DNA from: Ianthella basta
Taxonomy: Eukaryota; Porifera; Demospongiae; Verongiida; Ianthellidae
Direction of reading: 5' to 3'
Length of the DNA stretch: 64,000 nucleotides
Assembly (NCBI GenBank): GCA_964019415.1
Contig: OZ025871.1
Location: forward strand, 10,730,256-10,794,255
The notes under the pieces are model-generated. The model had not been told where the DNA came from and did not search any database. It saw only the letters and a program-made list of their open reading frames with translations. A program made the translations under genes and the position numbers. Numbering within the stretch: the stretch's first letter is position 1; each line of letters begins with the position of its first letter. This document shows positions 25,084 to 36,428 of the stretch, in pieces.

Positions 25084-25087
25084 CCGG

Positions 25088-25406
25088 CACTACTGGACTT
25101 GTCTGATTGTACGCAGCATGCATGTAAACTAATACTGAGCTGAATAATATATAAAATTATAGGTAAGAAATCTGAGAAGATTGCATTTCTCCTTGCACCA
25201 ACAATTGTATCCAACAATGAACAGTCTCTAACACAAAATGTTTAATCAACGATAAACAATACTACATTTTATGTCATGTTATTTAGCTCCACATGTTCTG
25301 AATTACGCAGTGCTCTATGGACATTTGTGCATCCAAAGGCATAACACTTCAAGCATATAATGTTTTATAAAGTAATTAAGTGACAAGTAACAGTGATGTG
25401 CTGCGT
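25088..25406 (-). other. 3' flank of gene 2
   Basis: This is downstream sequence shared with genes 3 and 5 and with the relic at 14.9 kb (for example CAGTGCTCTATGGACATT and CATAACACT). A possible ATTAAA polyadenylation signal is at 25241-25246 on the minus strand. No other gene is seen. Confidence 0.5.
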
Positions 25407-28400
25407 TCATGCAGCTAAGTCAACAACAACTGATTCTGTATTTTGATTTTCTAGAAGCGTTTCTTCACTCTGAGTTTCAGTCTCTGATTCCTCATCTGAT
25501 GAAGTGGGGACTCCAGCACGAAGTTCTGTTATTCGCACAAAGTTGCCCAGTCCTTCTGTTGGATCATCTAACAGTGGTTCCACATCTTCCTCTTCATTTT
25601 CCTTCTTTTTGTGACAGCATCTCAACTTAGGACATTTCATGTACACCTTCCTTCCAAAGAGAATCCCAGGGTAGAGGAGAGGTAGGTAAATGAGGATCAT
25701 CCTAATAGAGGCATAGAACTGTTTTGTCCCAGACAGTGTGTCTACATCATTCATTAACAGACTGAGGACAAGAATGAGGGACAAATTCCCCAGAATAGCT
25801 GTATCAAGGATGTTGAGGTGACTAGAAGAATATGGCTGGAAAATGACAATTAGCTGTGACAGTACCAAAGTAAGGAGGAGCTGGGTGCAGAGGCCATCTT
25901 CAGCTCTTGGAATGAAAACTGCAGCTACAAGATGAATGATGCGGTAAAAGAGATACAGTGAAGAGATGCTCCTGTAACGTTCTTTGTAGCAGCCTTGAAA
26001 GACATTGACAAAGTGGTAGATCCATCTGTCAGTGTAGACATTGCTGCAGAATGTCTGCATCCTCTGTAGCTTCCTCAATGGTGGCACAGCTATGATGAGC
26101 CTGCCAAACAATTGAGGCACAACGGGAAGAGTGAGGAGCAGGAAGGCTGGCAGAAGGACAAACACTAGGAGTATGATAATGGCTGGTATGAAGTAGGCAA
26201 TGTGTTGAATGGAGCCATAGGGCACAGATCCCTGCCACCACACAACCATCCTCTCTTCTCCATCCTCTCCTGTGATGGTCTGGTTGACAAGGATGTATGA
26301 GGAGCTGACAAGGAAGCGAGTGAAGCCGAGAATGACAAAGGCAGGAAGTGCTCTGTCATAGGACATGCCATCAGAGTACTTTGCCTTCCATCGTCTCATC
26401 CGCCTGAGGCACTGGTCAACTCGGTGACAGCATATCCACTTCTCTGCAGACCTCTCAAGAACAATGAGTGTGATGGCCACTATCAGTGGGAAGAGTCCAA
26501 TGGAGTAGTGCAACAGGAGTGTCTGTAACAGTGTGAGGTGTGAGTGTGGAACGAGACAGTATGGAGGTAGGAGCACACCAAAGAAGTCCAAGTTCCACAT
26601 GCCATACAGAAATCGGTATATCTTGACAAATGCAATATGCACTGGTCCTAACTCAGCATCACCTCTGATACTGGAGAAGGCAAGGAGTTGTGCAAACAGA
26701 AGGAAAGAGTTGAATCTTCCTGACACCAAGTCTACGTTGAACAGCATCACAATGAACATGACAACCAGCATGGGCACCCACTCGCTGAGGATCCAAACAA
26801 GAAGTCCCACTGTACTGAGACCATCCTGACAACTAGTACACACTGGTCTCATTCCATTAAAATTGATTGCGGTACTGTACCCTTCAAGACAGTCTCCACA
26901 GAGGAGGCCTTTACGGTTTGACCCTCCACAGACTTTATCTTCTAGTAGTTCCCTGGAGTTGTTATTAGGAAGAGTGATCTGCAGTGTTTGACAGTATCCT
27001 GGAGGGCAAGGTGCAGTGAAAAACTTCTGTTCATTACAGCTAAACTGATCGTTGGATGGCAGATATCCAGCCCAATGGTTTCTCTGCAACACAGTACCAA
27101 TGTTGTTTGGGTCAGTTTCATTGCATTCTGCTATCCCTAGAACTATGGAGATTCCACAGTGACATGTTCCCATGTCTCCAGACCCTATTCGGTAGATGTA
27201 GCCAGGTGGGCAGCACTGGAGCTCAATGTTCATTACTAACATCAAGTTACTGTTGTCAACTGACTGTAGTATAAGTTGTGGAGTTGCTGTGCTGCCTATA
27301 TTGCCAATGGTGAGGTGTTTAGCCATGCCATGTGTCAGAGGAATGCCATGTAGAATAACTGTAAAATCAGCAGTGTACTTTGAGAAAGGGTTGAGTTGGA
27401 CATCAGTTGTGGGCTCTTCTGTGATAATCTGTACCGTGAATACAGTGTTGATGACATTTCCAAGTATGTCATATGCTTGTTTGTGGGGAAGCTGTTTCTG
27501 TTTGCCAGGAATGAACTGAACAGTTAATGGGTTATCCAAGTCAACAGGTGCACCATCCACATGATCAGGGCCGGACACTACTTGAGGTAGGATATCAATG
27601 GATGTGTTGGAAGTGCCATTGCAGAAACGATAATGGACACCATCCGCATAGCACGTTTGACCTGTGTAAAATTTATCAGTTCTCTGAAATCTTAAATTCA
27701 GTACATAAGTGCTATTAAATGCTGTTGGATAAAAATATAAAGTCAACTTTCCATATCCAAAGCAGTTTTCAGCATCACTGATGAAGATTGACTGACCTTC
27801 GTGTTTTGCTGAGTTATTCTGGAAAAAGATACCTCTGATAAGATAACTTGCCTCATATCCTTGTTCATACTGAAGGAAGCAGCGCACATGAGGTGGTGTA
27901 TGTTGTGTTGAATGTACATAGAGGGCACCTCCTCGCTGGAAAGCATGGTTATAAGTCAGTGTCATGACAGAATTTTGAGAAATGCGTATGAAACTTTCAC
28001 CATACAAAGCTATTGCTCCTCCGTTGGAAGCAACACAGAGTCGAAACATGCTGAAAGAGTCTGGTTGTAAAATGACTACTGAATCAACTGCTAGAAGTCC
28101 TTGTGAAGCAGCTTGACAATAGAATTTGCCCTCAAGCTTAATCTGAACTGATACCAGAAGAACTAAGCTGCCATGTGCTTGACTTTGAAGGAATGGGTTC
28201 ACATGTTTGTTTAGTTCTGACATAGTGTTCTTTATCATGATTTCTGATTTGCTGGTTATTTCAGTGCCTTGGGAGTAAGCTGCAGAATCATTGTAGCATG
28301 CATGTATGCTACATCTAGTAATTGAGCTGAAGGTGTTAGTTGAGATGAAACCTCGAAATAATGCTTTTCTGTATGTTGGTGACGACTGTATGGCAAATGC

Positions 28401-30347
28401 ATGTCCATTGTCTGCCCTGTTATCAACGAAAAAAGTACTGTCCATGTGCACTATATCCCCACTATCTTGAGTGTAAGGAGAGTGCACATAAAAAACAGAC
28501 AGACCACCACCAACTCCACACATTGCTTTGTTACGTAAAAAGAGAGTTTGATTTATTACTACTGCATTATTGATTGGCATAGCAACACTGCCTACTGCAA
28601 AAATGAGCAACATCCCTCCTCCCATACACATATTGGTGGTGGGACTAAGCGTGTTTTTCATGATGACAAATCTACCTAACTCCACTGCATTCTGTTCTGA
28701 AAACTCCATAAATCTGATGTACATACCTCCTCCAGCATGTGCTTTGTTGCCAATAACAAATACAAGCCTTGCAAATATTTTGTTTCTAGCTGAGAATCCC
28801 AACAGGTACATTTGAATCCCACCTCCTATCGCTGCAGTACTGTTCACCACTGATAAGGAGGTCAAAATTAAGCTATTGTTATTTGCATAGTCTGTAAAAT
28901 ATGCAGCAAGACTTCCACCATCCTTAGACACATGATGTGCAACTCTGCTGCGGTATAACTCTACCCTGTTTCCAGTACAGTGACCAGTGAACTGCAGGCA
29001 GATGCCTGTCCCTGACACTGTGGTAGCATTCTCTGTGGTAAGATCCTGTATTAATAATGTATTTGCACTTGAACTGTCAGCAATTCGCAGCAGCAAACCA
29101 TACCTGTTAGCATTAATGAGTGGATTTTCTTTAGCTGAAACTGATACATTTTCCAAATTAACCCTGTTCAGAGATGCCAGAATTCTGAAGATGACCATGA
29201 AAGCACTAACACTTACAGGACCATAGCTGGACACTACATATGCACCAGTGATATTGATTGTGTTACTAGATGTTTGCACCAGGAATGCTACAGAATTGTA
29301 GAATTTGTTCTTAGTATTGCTTTTCATCATTTCATGTTGTCGTCTATTGCATTCTGTCAAGGTGTCAGTTCTATTCTTGCTACTATAGCGTTGGTCCCAA
29401 CCATCCAGAACATTCACTCCCACTATATTGACAGTGCTGTTGTTCATTTCACCAAATAAGCTAAAAGCTATTCCATTGCCTGGTACCGGTGCACTGTTGA
29501 AGACTGTTACATTGTGCAGTGAGATATTGGCACCACTTCCTGTTCCCTGAGCAATTATACGAATGCCGTGGAATACCATTGAAGGGTCATATTCAGTGTG
29601 AGTGTTTGTGTTGACAACTTGTACATTACTCACGTGCAGACTGATGTTGTCAGCTGGTGATTGAAAGTTTCCTTGGATGTTACAGAAAATTCCAGCCCCA
29701 TATGTTCCATTATGCAGTACAGAGACATCATACAGAGTGATCACACCATGAGTGGGTATGTTCTTCACTACTATGCCACTGCAATATAGCCCTGTTATTT
29801 GCACTGTTACATGTTGTAGCATCACATTAGTGCAGTAGGAAAAGTGCAAGGCAGGATCAACATTTTTAAGGTGTTCTTGTTCTCCACAGCCTTTGAATGC
29901 TATTTCCCCTATCTCTACTTCTGTAATTTCCATAAATGCAACTGTTGTTCCATTCAGGCACTGGATTATGGGTCGATCAATGGCACATACCCCCTCCAAC
30001 TTCAGAGCAAAAGACTTTTTTTGAATGCTTTGAAATTTATTTGGTGGTAGATTATACGTCTGGAATGTATAAGTACCACACTCAACTCTGATGAATGTGC
30101 TGTTCAGAGCATTCCTCAGAGCATACTGCAGTGACCTGCATGACCTGCTAGGAGGTGGCTGTGCCATCAGTGCACCTACTGGTGTGTGGTGTATGCATTG
30201 AGGACTGTCCTCTCCCTTGGTGTCAACCCACATGACTCTGTCACTCCTGACAACTCTCTCTAGGCAACACAGCACCATCCACAGAAGGAGACAACCTGGC
30301 AGTCTGTGATGGACTTGAGGCTGTCCCATCAGGTGCTCTTCCTTCAT
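25407..30347 (-). CDS. Gene 2: intact beta-helix/multi-transmembrane receptor-like protein (1646 aa)
   Basis: This is the best-preserved family member and has no internal intron. I start it at 30347, the first ATG after the predicted leader acceptor at 30368; the ATG six codons on (30329, MGQPQV) aligns with the starts of the other genes. A hydrophobic signal peptide lies at about residues 19-29, with the cap DRVMWVDTKGED at 36-47. Residues from about 90 to 1000 form an ectodomain of beta-helix type rungs ending GGG plus hydrophobics (IGGGIQMYL, AGGGMYIRF, VGGGLSVFY), with many NxS/T sequons. The cysteine neck has CCPPGY at about 1045, CPPGYCQ at about 1113, GLLCGDC at about 1148 and CTSCQDG at about 1169. 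Nine or ten hydrophobic helices lie at about 1179-1565, including the family word YRFLYGMWNLDFF. The tail is acidic (SSDEESETETQSEE) and probably cytoplasmic. A cell-surface recognition role is inferred from architecture; no biochemical function is known to me. Confidence 0.93.
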   Translation of the reverse strand: MKEEHLMGQPQVHHRLPGCLLLWMVLCCLERVVRSDRVMWVDTKGEDSPQCIHHTPVGALMAQPPPSRSCRSLQYALRNALNSTFIRVECGTYTFQTYNLPPNKFQSIQKKSFALKLEGVCAIDRPIIQCLNGTTVAFMEITEVEIGEIAFKGCGEQEHLKNVDPALHFSYCTNVMLQHVTVQITGLYCSGIVVKNIPTHGVITLYDVSVLHNGTYGAGIFCNIQGNFQSPADNISLHVSNVQVVNTNTHTEYDPSMVFHGIRIIAQGTGSGANISLHNVTVFNSAPVPGNGIAFSLFGEMNNSTVNIVGVNVLDGWDQRYSSKNRTDTLTECNRRQHEMMKSNTKNKFYNSVAFLVQTSSNTINITGAYVVSSYGPVSVSAFMVIFRILASLNRVNLENVSVSAKENPLINANRYGLLLRIADSSSANTLLIQDLTTENATTVSGTGICLQFTGHCTGNRVELYRSRVAHHVSKDGGSLAAYFTDYANNNSLILTSLSVVNSTAAIGGGIQMYLLGFSARNKIFARLVFVIGNKAHAGGGMYIRFMEFSEQNAVELGRFVIMKNTLSPTTNMCMGGGMLLIFAVGSVAMPINNAVVINQTLFLRNKAMCGVGGGLSVFYVHSPYTQDSGDIVHMDSTFFVDNRADNGHAFAIQSSPTYRKALFRGFISTNTFSSITRCSIHACYNDSAAYSQGTEITSKSEIMIKNTMSELNKHVNPFLQSQAHGSLVLLVSVQIKLEGKFYCQAASQGLLAVDSVVILQPDSFSMFRLCVASNGGAIALYGESFIRISQNSVMTLTYNHAFQRGGALYVHSTQHTPPHVRCFLQYEQGYEASYLIRGIFFQNNSAKHEGQSIFISDAENCFGYGKLTLYFYPTAFNSTYVLNLRFQRTDKFYTGQTCYADGVHYRFCNGTSNTSIDILPQVVSGPDHVDGAPVDLDNPLTVQFIPGKQKQLPHKQAYDILGNVINTVFTVQIITEEPTTDVQLNPFSKYTADFTVILHGIPLTHGMAKHLTIGNIGSTATPQLILQSVDNSNLMLVMNIELQCCPPGYIYRIGSGDMGTCHCGISIVLGIAECNETDPNNIGTVLQRNHWAGYLPSNDQFSCNEQKFFTAPCPPGYCQTLQITLPNNNSRELLEDKVCGGSNRKGLLCGDCLEGYSTAINFNGMRPVCTSCQDGLSTVGLLVWILSEWVPMLVVMFIVMLFNVDLVSGRFNSFLLFAQLLAFSSIRGDAELGPVHIAFVKIYRFLYGMWNLDFFGVLLPPYCLVPHSHLTLLQTLLLHYSIGLFPLIVAITLIVLERSAEKWICCHRVDQCLRRMRRWKAKYSDGMSYDRALPAFVILGFTRFLVSSSYILVNQTITGEDGEERMVVWWQGSVPYGSIQHIAYFIPAIIILLVFVLLPAFLLLTLPVVPQLFGRLIIAVPPLRKLQRMQTFCSNVYTDRWIYHFVNVFQGCYKERYRSISSLYLFYRIIHLVAAVFIPRAEDGLCTQLLLTLVLSQLIVIFQPYSSSHLNILDTAILGNLSLILVLSLLMNDVDTLSGTKQFYASIRMILIYLPLLYPGILFGRKVYMKCPKLRCCHKKKENEEEDVEPLLDDPTEGLGNFVRITELRAGVPTSSDEESETETQSEETLLENQNTESVVVDLAA

Positions 30348-30367
30348 CACTCTGTGACTGTAGTGCT

Positions 30368-30548
30368 CTGTTATTGACACAGGCCAGGGGAACAAATGCT
30401 AATTAATTAATAGTACAACAACACTTCAATCGGTCCATGTTCCAAAGAATTAGCCACCCCTACCCATACTTGCCATTGAAAATGTATTACTGCACCAACG
30501 TTAACTATAATGCTCGTATTACTGTTAGACAATCCAATATTTACTTAC
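30368..30548 (-). other. Predicted 5' UTR intron of gene 2 (181 nt)
   Basis: The donor is GATTGA|GTAAGTAA and the acceptor GTCAATAACAG|AGCACTA on the minus strand. Both are in the same sequence context as in gene 1. The open frame in front of the start ATG runs back across this acceptor without an ATG, supporting the start chosen. Confidence 0.55.
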
Positions 30549-30636
30549 TCAATCAGGTGAAAATGCTGCTGCACCATAAAGTTTGCAAATTCAAATCTGA
30601 CCTTCACTTTTGTGTTGAATAGGAGATGAGCCTGTT

Positions 30637-30644
30637 CTTAAATA
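30637..30644 (-). promoter_or_regulatory. TATA-like box of gene 2 (TATTTAAG)
   Basis: The minus strand reads AGCAAGTATTTAAGAACAGG, the same as the gene 1 and orphan-module boxes. Confidence 0.5.
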
Positions 30645-30703
30645 CTTGCTGCTGGTGTTCACTTCCAACTTCCTTCATGCCTTTCATATATACCAGTGTT
30701 CAG

Positions 30704-30715
30704 TAACCTTTGATC
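30704..30715 (-). promoter_or_regulatory. Degenerate DR1 site upstream of gene 2
   Basis: The minus strand reads GATCAAAGGTTA at the position of the DR1 site, about 60 bp above the TATA-like box. Each half site has one mismatch, so this copy may bind more weakly or not at all. Confidence 0.35.
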
Positions 30716-31876
30716 AACATGCACTTATCACATGCTAGCATTGTTCAAGAAAAGACCTGTCATGGACATCCACTGGCTCATGCTCGGTTGAGAAACTGAT
30801 ATCAAATCTTGTTCTGTATTGGTTCAATAACTGTTGAATGCAGCAGCAGTCTATACAGTGTATGATTCGACTTCATACATAGTCTATTCAATGTATTCAG
30901 AGTTCTCCAACCTGATCATGACTCATGCCAATTCATGTACACTTGCCACTGCATGCACTAAATGCTCAGAGGTATTCATCATAATATAACTAAACTGATG
31001 ATTTTTCAATTTTATAAGAAACAAACACATACAGCTCATTTACAGGTGACATAACATAAAATATAATTGCATATCAATGATTAAAGTAATGCACATAAAC
31101 ACACCTGTTATGATTAAGTATGTAAATGACTGATGATTAACTGAGTAAACTGGTGATTGTACATGGAGTGTCATACATGTATGTATACGTATTTCGGGCT
31201 TAAATCAACATGAAGGACATTGTTTAATAATATTTTGAAGCATTGGCCTAAATGCCACCTCCAGCAATGCTCAGTTATAATTTATGTACATACAATTGTT
31301 GATTGATATGAATAACCACTGTCTATTCATAGAATAGCACACCTAATTGGTGGCAAAAGACTGTGGATAGGTCATTTTTTATAGCATACTCAAACCTTTG
31401 TGATGGCAATGAACTTGCCAATTGCAACGCTGGCCAGATGCCACTTGTCCAGCTGAATAGTTCCATGATAGCATTCAATATTTTAATGAAACTGTTCTTT
31501 AATTATGTTATGAAATGGACAAAATCTATATAGTGTGGGCTTGCCTTCACTGCGGCGTGAACTAGATCTAGACTGCTCTAAAGTACTTGCTGCTGGTGTT
31601 CTGCTCCCACTCCATGCCTGCGGCGTGAACTAGATCTACACCAGAATAGGCTTGATAGACATTATAATTATAATAACAATAATAATAATAATAATAATAA
31701 TAAAACATATTTAATGTGGGGAGCCTTTAGCCAGAAGGCTGCTCTTCCAGGCACCCACAACACATTCATATATAGTACAAACAGCATAAACACACATACA
31801 GTTAATCAGTTTGCTATTCGTTCAGTGGGGCTGTTTGCTGTTAGGGGGTGCTGCCACTGATGGCTTTTCTGAAATG
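30716..31876. repeat. Upstream flank of gene 2, duplicate of gene 4 flank
   Basis: This stretch parallels 57235-57970 in order and content (for example TGTGATGGCAA, CTGGCCAGA, TTTTAATGAAAC). A partial promoter-block fragment at about 31570-31610 (GTACTTGCTGCTGGTGTTCT) lies between two copies of GCGGCGTGAACTAGATCTA. An (AAT)n run is at about 31669-31704. No gene is seen. Confidence 0.65.
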
Positions 31877-32245
31877 GCCTGGGCTTGAGCTTGAGCTTGA
31901 GGCATCCCATAATCTTGAATCATGTGCTTCAGTTCCAGACCACAGGCCAACCCCCCCCCCCCCCCCCCCCCCCCAGTATTATGCACAATCAATTACTTTA
32001 AGATCTAACCTGTAGGTCTTCTTGTTGTATGACTTCACCTTTGGCTATAATTATATAATGCTCTGTCATTTTACAGTGCTTACTGCTGTATACCAGTTAT
32101 AGCTGTTGCACGGTGCTGTTGCAAGTTTAGGTTTCACAAACTACACATGACTGTCACTTTTGTTGTGAATTTGAGAAGAGCCAGTTCCTTACTGCTGCTG
32201 CTCAGTTACCAATCCACCCTTTTGTATTATCACATGCAGTGGTCA

Positions 32246-32257
32246 TGACCTTTGACC
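32246..32257 (-). promoter_or_regulatory. DR1 site in an orphan promoter block
   Basis: There is an exact GGTCAAAGGTCA on the minus strand, but the TATA-like word below it is lost (TTCCTTACTGCTGCT on the plus strand). No coding region is attached. Confidence 0.4.
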
Positions 32258-33006
32258 GACAAGGACTTGTCATATCCTAGTATTGTCAAGGGAGAGACTA
32301 GTCACGGATATGCACTCACCTGCTGATGCTCTGTTGAGAAAATGATATCAAAACCTATTCAGTATTGGTTCAATTGCATTTGAAAGCAGCAGTCTGTATG
32401 TGATTTCAACTCTATACATATCTATTCAATGACTTCGTTGTTCTCCAACCTGAGTCATGCCAACTCATGTACTTACTGCTGCATGCACAATAAATCCTCT
32501 AGTAAATTCATCGTAACCAAACTGATGATTGTACATGCGTGTCATACAAGTGTATGTGCATAATGTGTGTCAGGCACTAACATGAAATGCAATCTACTTT
32601 ACTGTATATTATTCCGAGACAGTGACATACAGTATAATATTACTACATCCAGTCACACACACTGTACCGTGTGAGTTTCCACTTCAACATGTGTATGGGT
32701 AGCAGGGACTTTGAACTGCAATTGAGGTTTGCACAAAGGTATAGTTCCATCAGTTCTTTGAGAATCTCGAACTGCAAATTTACCATGCAGTCTATTCCAG
32801 CCCCCATCCCCACTGAATATGCATTATATACTGTCATAACTATTTAGCTAGCATGACTCAGAAAATTGATCACCATTCACTTATATTTTTACTCAATCAG
32901 ATGAAATGATGTAAGAATACAAAGGCATTGTTGTTGCTGCACAGTAAATATGGTTTTCAAGCATGTTAGACTGTCATTTCCGTGCCAAATATTCGAAGAT
33001 CCTGCT

Positions 33007-33077
33007 CTTAAATACTTGCTTGCGTTCAGTTCTCACATACTCCATGCATTATGCAGGCGTGGTCATGACCTTTGACC
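33007..33077 (-). promoter_or_regulatory. Orphan promoter module: TATA-like box plus DR1
   Basis: TATTTAAG (33007-33014) and an exact DR1 GGTCAAAGGTCA (33066-33077) have the same spacing as at gene 1. The downstream donor is degraded (GATTGAGTAAAAAT), and no family coding sequence follows before gene 2. I read it as the control region of a deleted gene copy. Confidence 0.5.
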
Positions 33078-33662
33078 AACATGTACTTGTCACATGCTAG
33101 TATTGCTTAGAGAAAGACCTGTTATGGACATCCACTGGCTCATGCTCTGTTGAGAAACTGATATCAAATCTTGTTCTGTATTGGTTCAATAACTGTTGGA
33201 TACAGCAGTCTGTGATTTCAACTTCACACAAGCAAGCTCTACTCAATGTGTTCAATGTCCTCCCACCTGACCCTATTCATGTACTTGCTGCTGCATACAT
33301 AGTGAGCTCGAGTGCTGTAAACAGGTATTCACATGAGAACTCACCTCATTGCACAGAGTCATTCATAAGTGTATGTTTGTGTGTTGCCCTGGTATTGTAG
33401 TGCTCGTGTACCGAGGGTTCAATCACAGACTGGACTCTTGTGAACAACAATATTATTCAGCAACTGAACCGTACAGAGCAATTACAGGACAATAAGCATG
33501 TTTAGTCACATACATATTAACAGTTAACACAATACACCAACCATAATAGGTAGCCATGCCAGATAGAACACACGCACACAGCAGGTAACTAAATAGTATA
33601 TACAGACTCAGGTTAGTACTGTAAGCCAATTGGATACAACAGGTATGTATTGGTGCTAGTTA

Positions 33663-33885
33663 CATAGTAATCTTAGTCTGGGACAGTGCCAAATCTGATC
33701 CATGGCATAATTTTAATAATAATAATTTTAGCCAACTTATTGCAACAAGCCATGATCAATGTAGTTACTGTGCATAGACCTTTGAAACAACATGGGGCTG
33801 CAAAGAAAAGTGGTGCCGCTGGGAATCGGACCCAGGGACATTGAACTTTGGTGCCAGTGCTGTAATCAGCCACTGCCATGGTATG
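33663..33885 (-). repeat. tRNA-derived SINE, copy 1
   Basis: On the minus strand the B box GGTCCGATTCC (33822-33832) follows a decayed A-box region. A shared body then reads CATGTTGTTTCAAAGGTCTA and ends in an (AAT)n-like stretch near 33715. The same body occurs at 36429-36650, so the SINE was present before the tandem duplication or formed its boundary. Confidence 0.7.
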
Positions 33886-34247
33886 GGCTTGAGCTTGAGC
33901 TTGAGGCATCACCTAATCTTGAATCATGTGCTTCAGTTCCAGACCACAGACCAACCCCCCCCCCCCCCCCCCCCCCAGTATTATGCACAATCAATTACTT
34001 TAAGATCTGACCTATGGGTCTTGACGTTGTAGGGCTTCACCTTTGGCTATAATTATATAATGCTCTGTCATTTTACAGTGCTTACTGCTGTATACCAGTT
34101 ATAGCTGTTGCACGGTGCTGTTGCAAGTTTAGGTTTCACAAAATACGCTTGACTGTCACTTTTGTTGTGAATATGAGAAGAGCCAGTTCCTTGCGGCTGC
34201 TGCTCAGTTACCAATCCACCCTTTTGTATTATCACATGCAGTTGTCA

Positions 34248-34259
34248 CGACCTTTGACC
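34248..34259 (-). promoter_or_regulatory. DR1 site, one mismatch, orphan block
   Basis: The minus strand reads GGTCAAAGGTCG. This is the duplicate of the site at 32246; the last base is changed. Confidence 0.35.
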
Positions 34260-34837
34260 GACAAGGACTTGTCATATCCTAGTATTGTCAAGGGAGAGAC
34301 TAGTCATGGATACACATTCACCTGCTGATACTCTGTTGAGAAAATGATATCAAAACCTATTCAGTAATGGTTCAATTGCATTTGAAAGCAGCAGTCTGTA
34401 TGTGATTTCAACTCTATACATGGTCTATTCAATGACTTCATTGTTCTCCAACCTGAGTCATGCCAACTCATGTACTTGCTGCTGCATGCACTATAAATTC
34501 TCTAGTAAATTCATCGTAACCAAACTGATGATTGTACATGCAGTGTCATACAAGTGTATGTGCATAATGTGTGTCAGGCACTAACATGAAATGCAATCTA
34601 CTGTACATACTGTATAATTTATTATTCCAAGACAGTGACATATAATATTACCACATCCAGTCACACACACTGTACCGTGTGAGTTTCCACTTCAACATGT
34701 TCCTTGAGAACCCCGAACTGCAAATTTACCATGCAGTTTATCACAGCCCCATCCCCAATGAACATGTATTACTATCGCAACTATGTAGCTCGCATGAATC
34801 CATTAGAAAATTGATCACCATTCACTTATAATTTTTG

Positions 34838-35619
34838 GGGAGCCGAAGGCGCCCCAATTATTGTTTGCAGATTTAGGTATTCGTATGGCTTCATGTTCGT
34901 ATATATGCAAATGGCGGCACTCGCGTCAATCTTTACAAAGCTTAAACTCATCTCCAATGGCGTTTCGCCTATCTCAATCGAACGAAATGTGTTCAAGAAG
35001 GTGTGTTGATAGAGTGATACTCGTAAAAATCCTAACGAAGGACACTTCTGCGAGATACAGCTCCAATTATCACTGACGGACATTGTAAAATGTCCACGCC
35101 CGACGCTCTCTGTTTGCTAGGCTCATAATCATCTTTCTTCGTATTTCGCCGTGTACCCAAGGAACGCAAAGTCTTTCTAGAACATGTTTAAGTTATAGTA
35201 TTGTATTAGAAAGCTTATCTAACTATTCTCCTGTGAGGTACAGCTCCAAATATAACAGAGGTCGAATGACCCATTGGCCAATGAGAGACAAATCGAATCA
35301 TGGCATTACCACTTAGGGTAGCGGTTTTAGCCACCACACTCCTCCTCCAGGCACAAAGCAACATGTACATCCTCATTCAGAATGTTATGTAGATCAAAAA
35401 GCATCAGCAAAGCATTTTGACAGCTTGGTAGGGGTGCTTTCACTGGATGACTTCCTGGTCTGTAGACTTGAAACTCTTGCAACCCCAACAGTCTATCCAT
35501 GGCATCGTGATGTATCTTTCAAACCAGCAGCAATACTGCATACCCAGCAATCTACACTATTGAACATACACAGGGAAGTTGTTAGCAAGTAGTTCGAGTT
35601 CAGGGGCGCCCGGCGCCCC
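34838..35619. mobile_element. 782-bp insertion with palindromic GC-rich ends
   Basis: The duplicate at 32877-32900 reads CACTTATATTTTTACTCAATC without interruption, while here the same flank is split. The insert begins GGGGAGCCGAAGGCGCCCC and ends GGGGCGCCCGGCGCCCC, so each terminus is itself a small hairpin. It contains two related words (GATACAGCTCCAA at about 35053, GGTACAGCTCCAA at about 35237). No protein was recognised and no clear target duplication seen. The class is unknown. Confidence 0.75.
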
Positions 35620-35760
35620 ATGAGTTTTTTTACTCAAAATACTTGCTACTCAATCAAATGAAATGATGTAAGAATGCAAATGCGTTGTTGTTGCTGCACA
35701 GTAAATATGGTTTTCAATGGGACGATGTCACTTCTGTGCCAACTATGAGAAGATCCTGCT

Positions 35761-35827
35761 CTTAAATGCTTGTGTTCATTTCTCACATACTCCATGCACT
35801 ATGTAGGCGTGGTCATGACCTTTGACC
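35761..35827 (-). promoter_or_regulatory. Second orphan promoter module
   Basis: There is a CATTTAAG box (35761-35768, one change from TATTTAAG) and an exact DR1 at 35816-35827 with conserved spacing. The donor is lost. It is the duplicate of the module at 33007, with no coding sequence attached. Confidence 0.45.
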
Positions 35828-36428
35828 AACAGGCATGCACTTGTCACATGCTAGTATTGCTTAGAGAAAGACCTGTTATGGACATCCACTGGCTCATGCT
35901 CTGTTGAGAAACTGATAACAAATCTTGTTCTGTATTGGTTCAATAACTGTTGAATACAGCAGTCTGTGATTTCAACTTCATACAAGCAAGCTCTACTCAA
36001 TGTGTTCAATGTCCTCAGACCTGATCCTATTCATGTACTTGCTGCTGCATACATAGTGAGCTCAAGTGCTGTAAACAGGTATTCACATGACAACTCACCT
36101 CATTGTACAGTGTCATTCATGTGTATGTTTGTGTGTTGCCCTGGTATTGTAGTGCTCGTGTACCGAGGGTTCAATCACAGACTGGACTCTTGTGACCAAC
36201 AATGTTATTCAGCAACTCAACCATACAGGACAATAGGACAATAAGCACGTGTCGATACATACATAATTAACAGTTAACACAACACACCAACCATAATAGG
36301 TAGCCATGCTGTATAAGTACAGTAACATAGTACTAAAGATTGAACACACACACAAAGTAAGTAACTAAATACTACAGACTGTCAGGGCAGTATTGTAAGC
36401 CAATCGGATACCACTGGTATTAGTGCAA

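Larger units (their letters stand above)
31877..33884. repeat. First copy of a tandem duplication of about 2 kb
   Basis: It starts CCTGGGCTTGAGCTTGAGC and contains a C24 tract (31951-31974), two promoter-like blocks and a SINE. It is followed immediately by a second copy at 33885-36650. Corresponding landmarks stay in the same order: C run, DR1 block, TATA-like block, SINE. Confidence 0.85.

Noticed and set aside
30348-30395. Longer N terminus of gene 2
   Set aside because: The frame extends upstream only to a TTG and crosses the predicted leader acceptor. The ATG at 30347 or 30329 fits the other genes.
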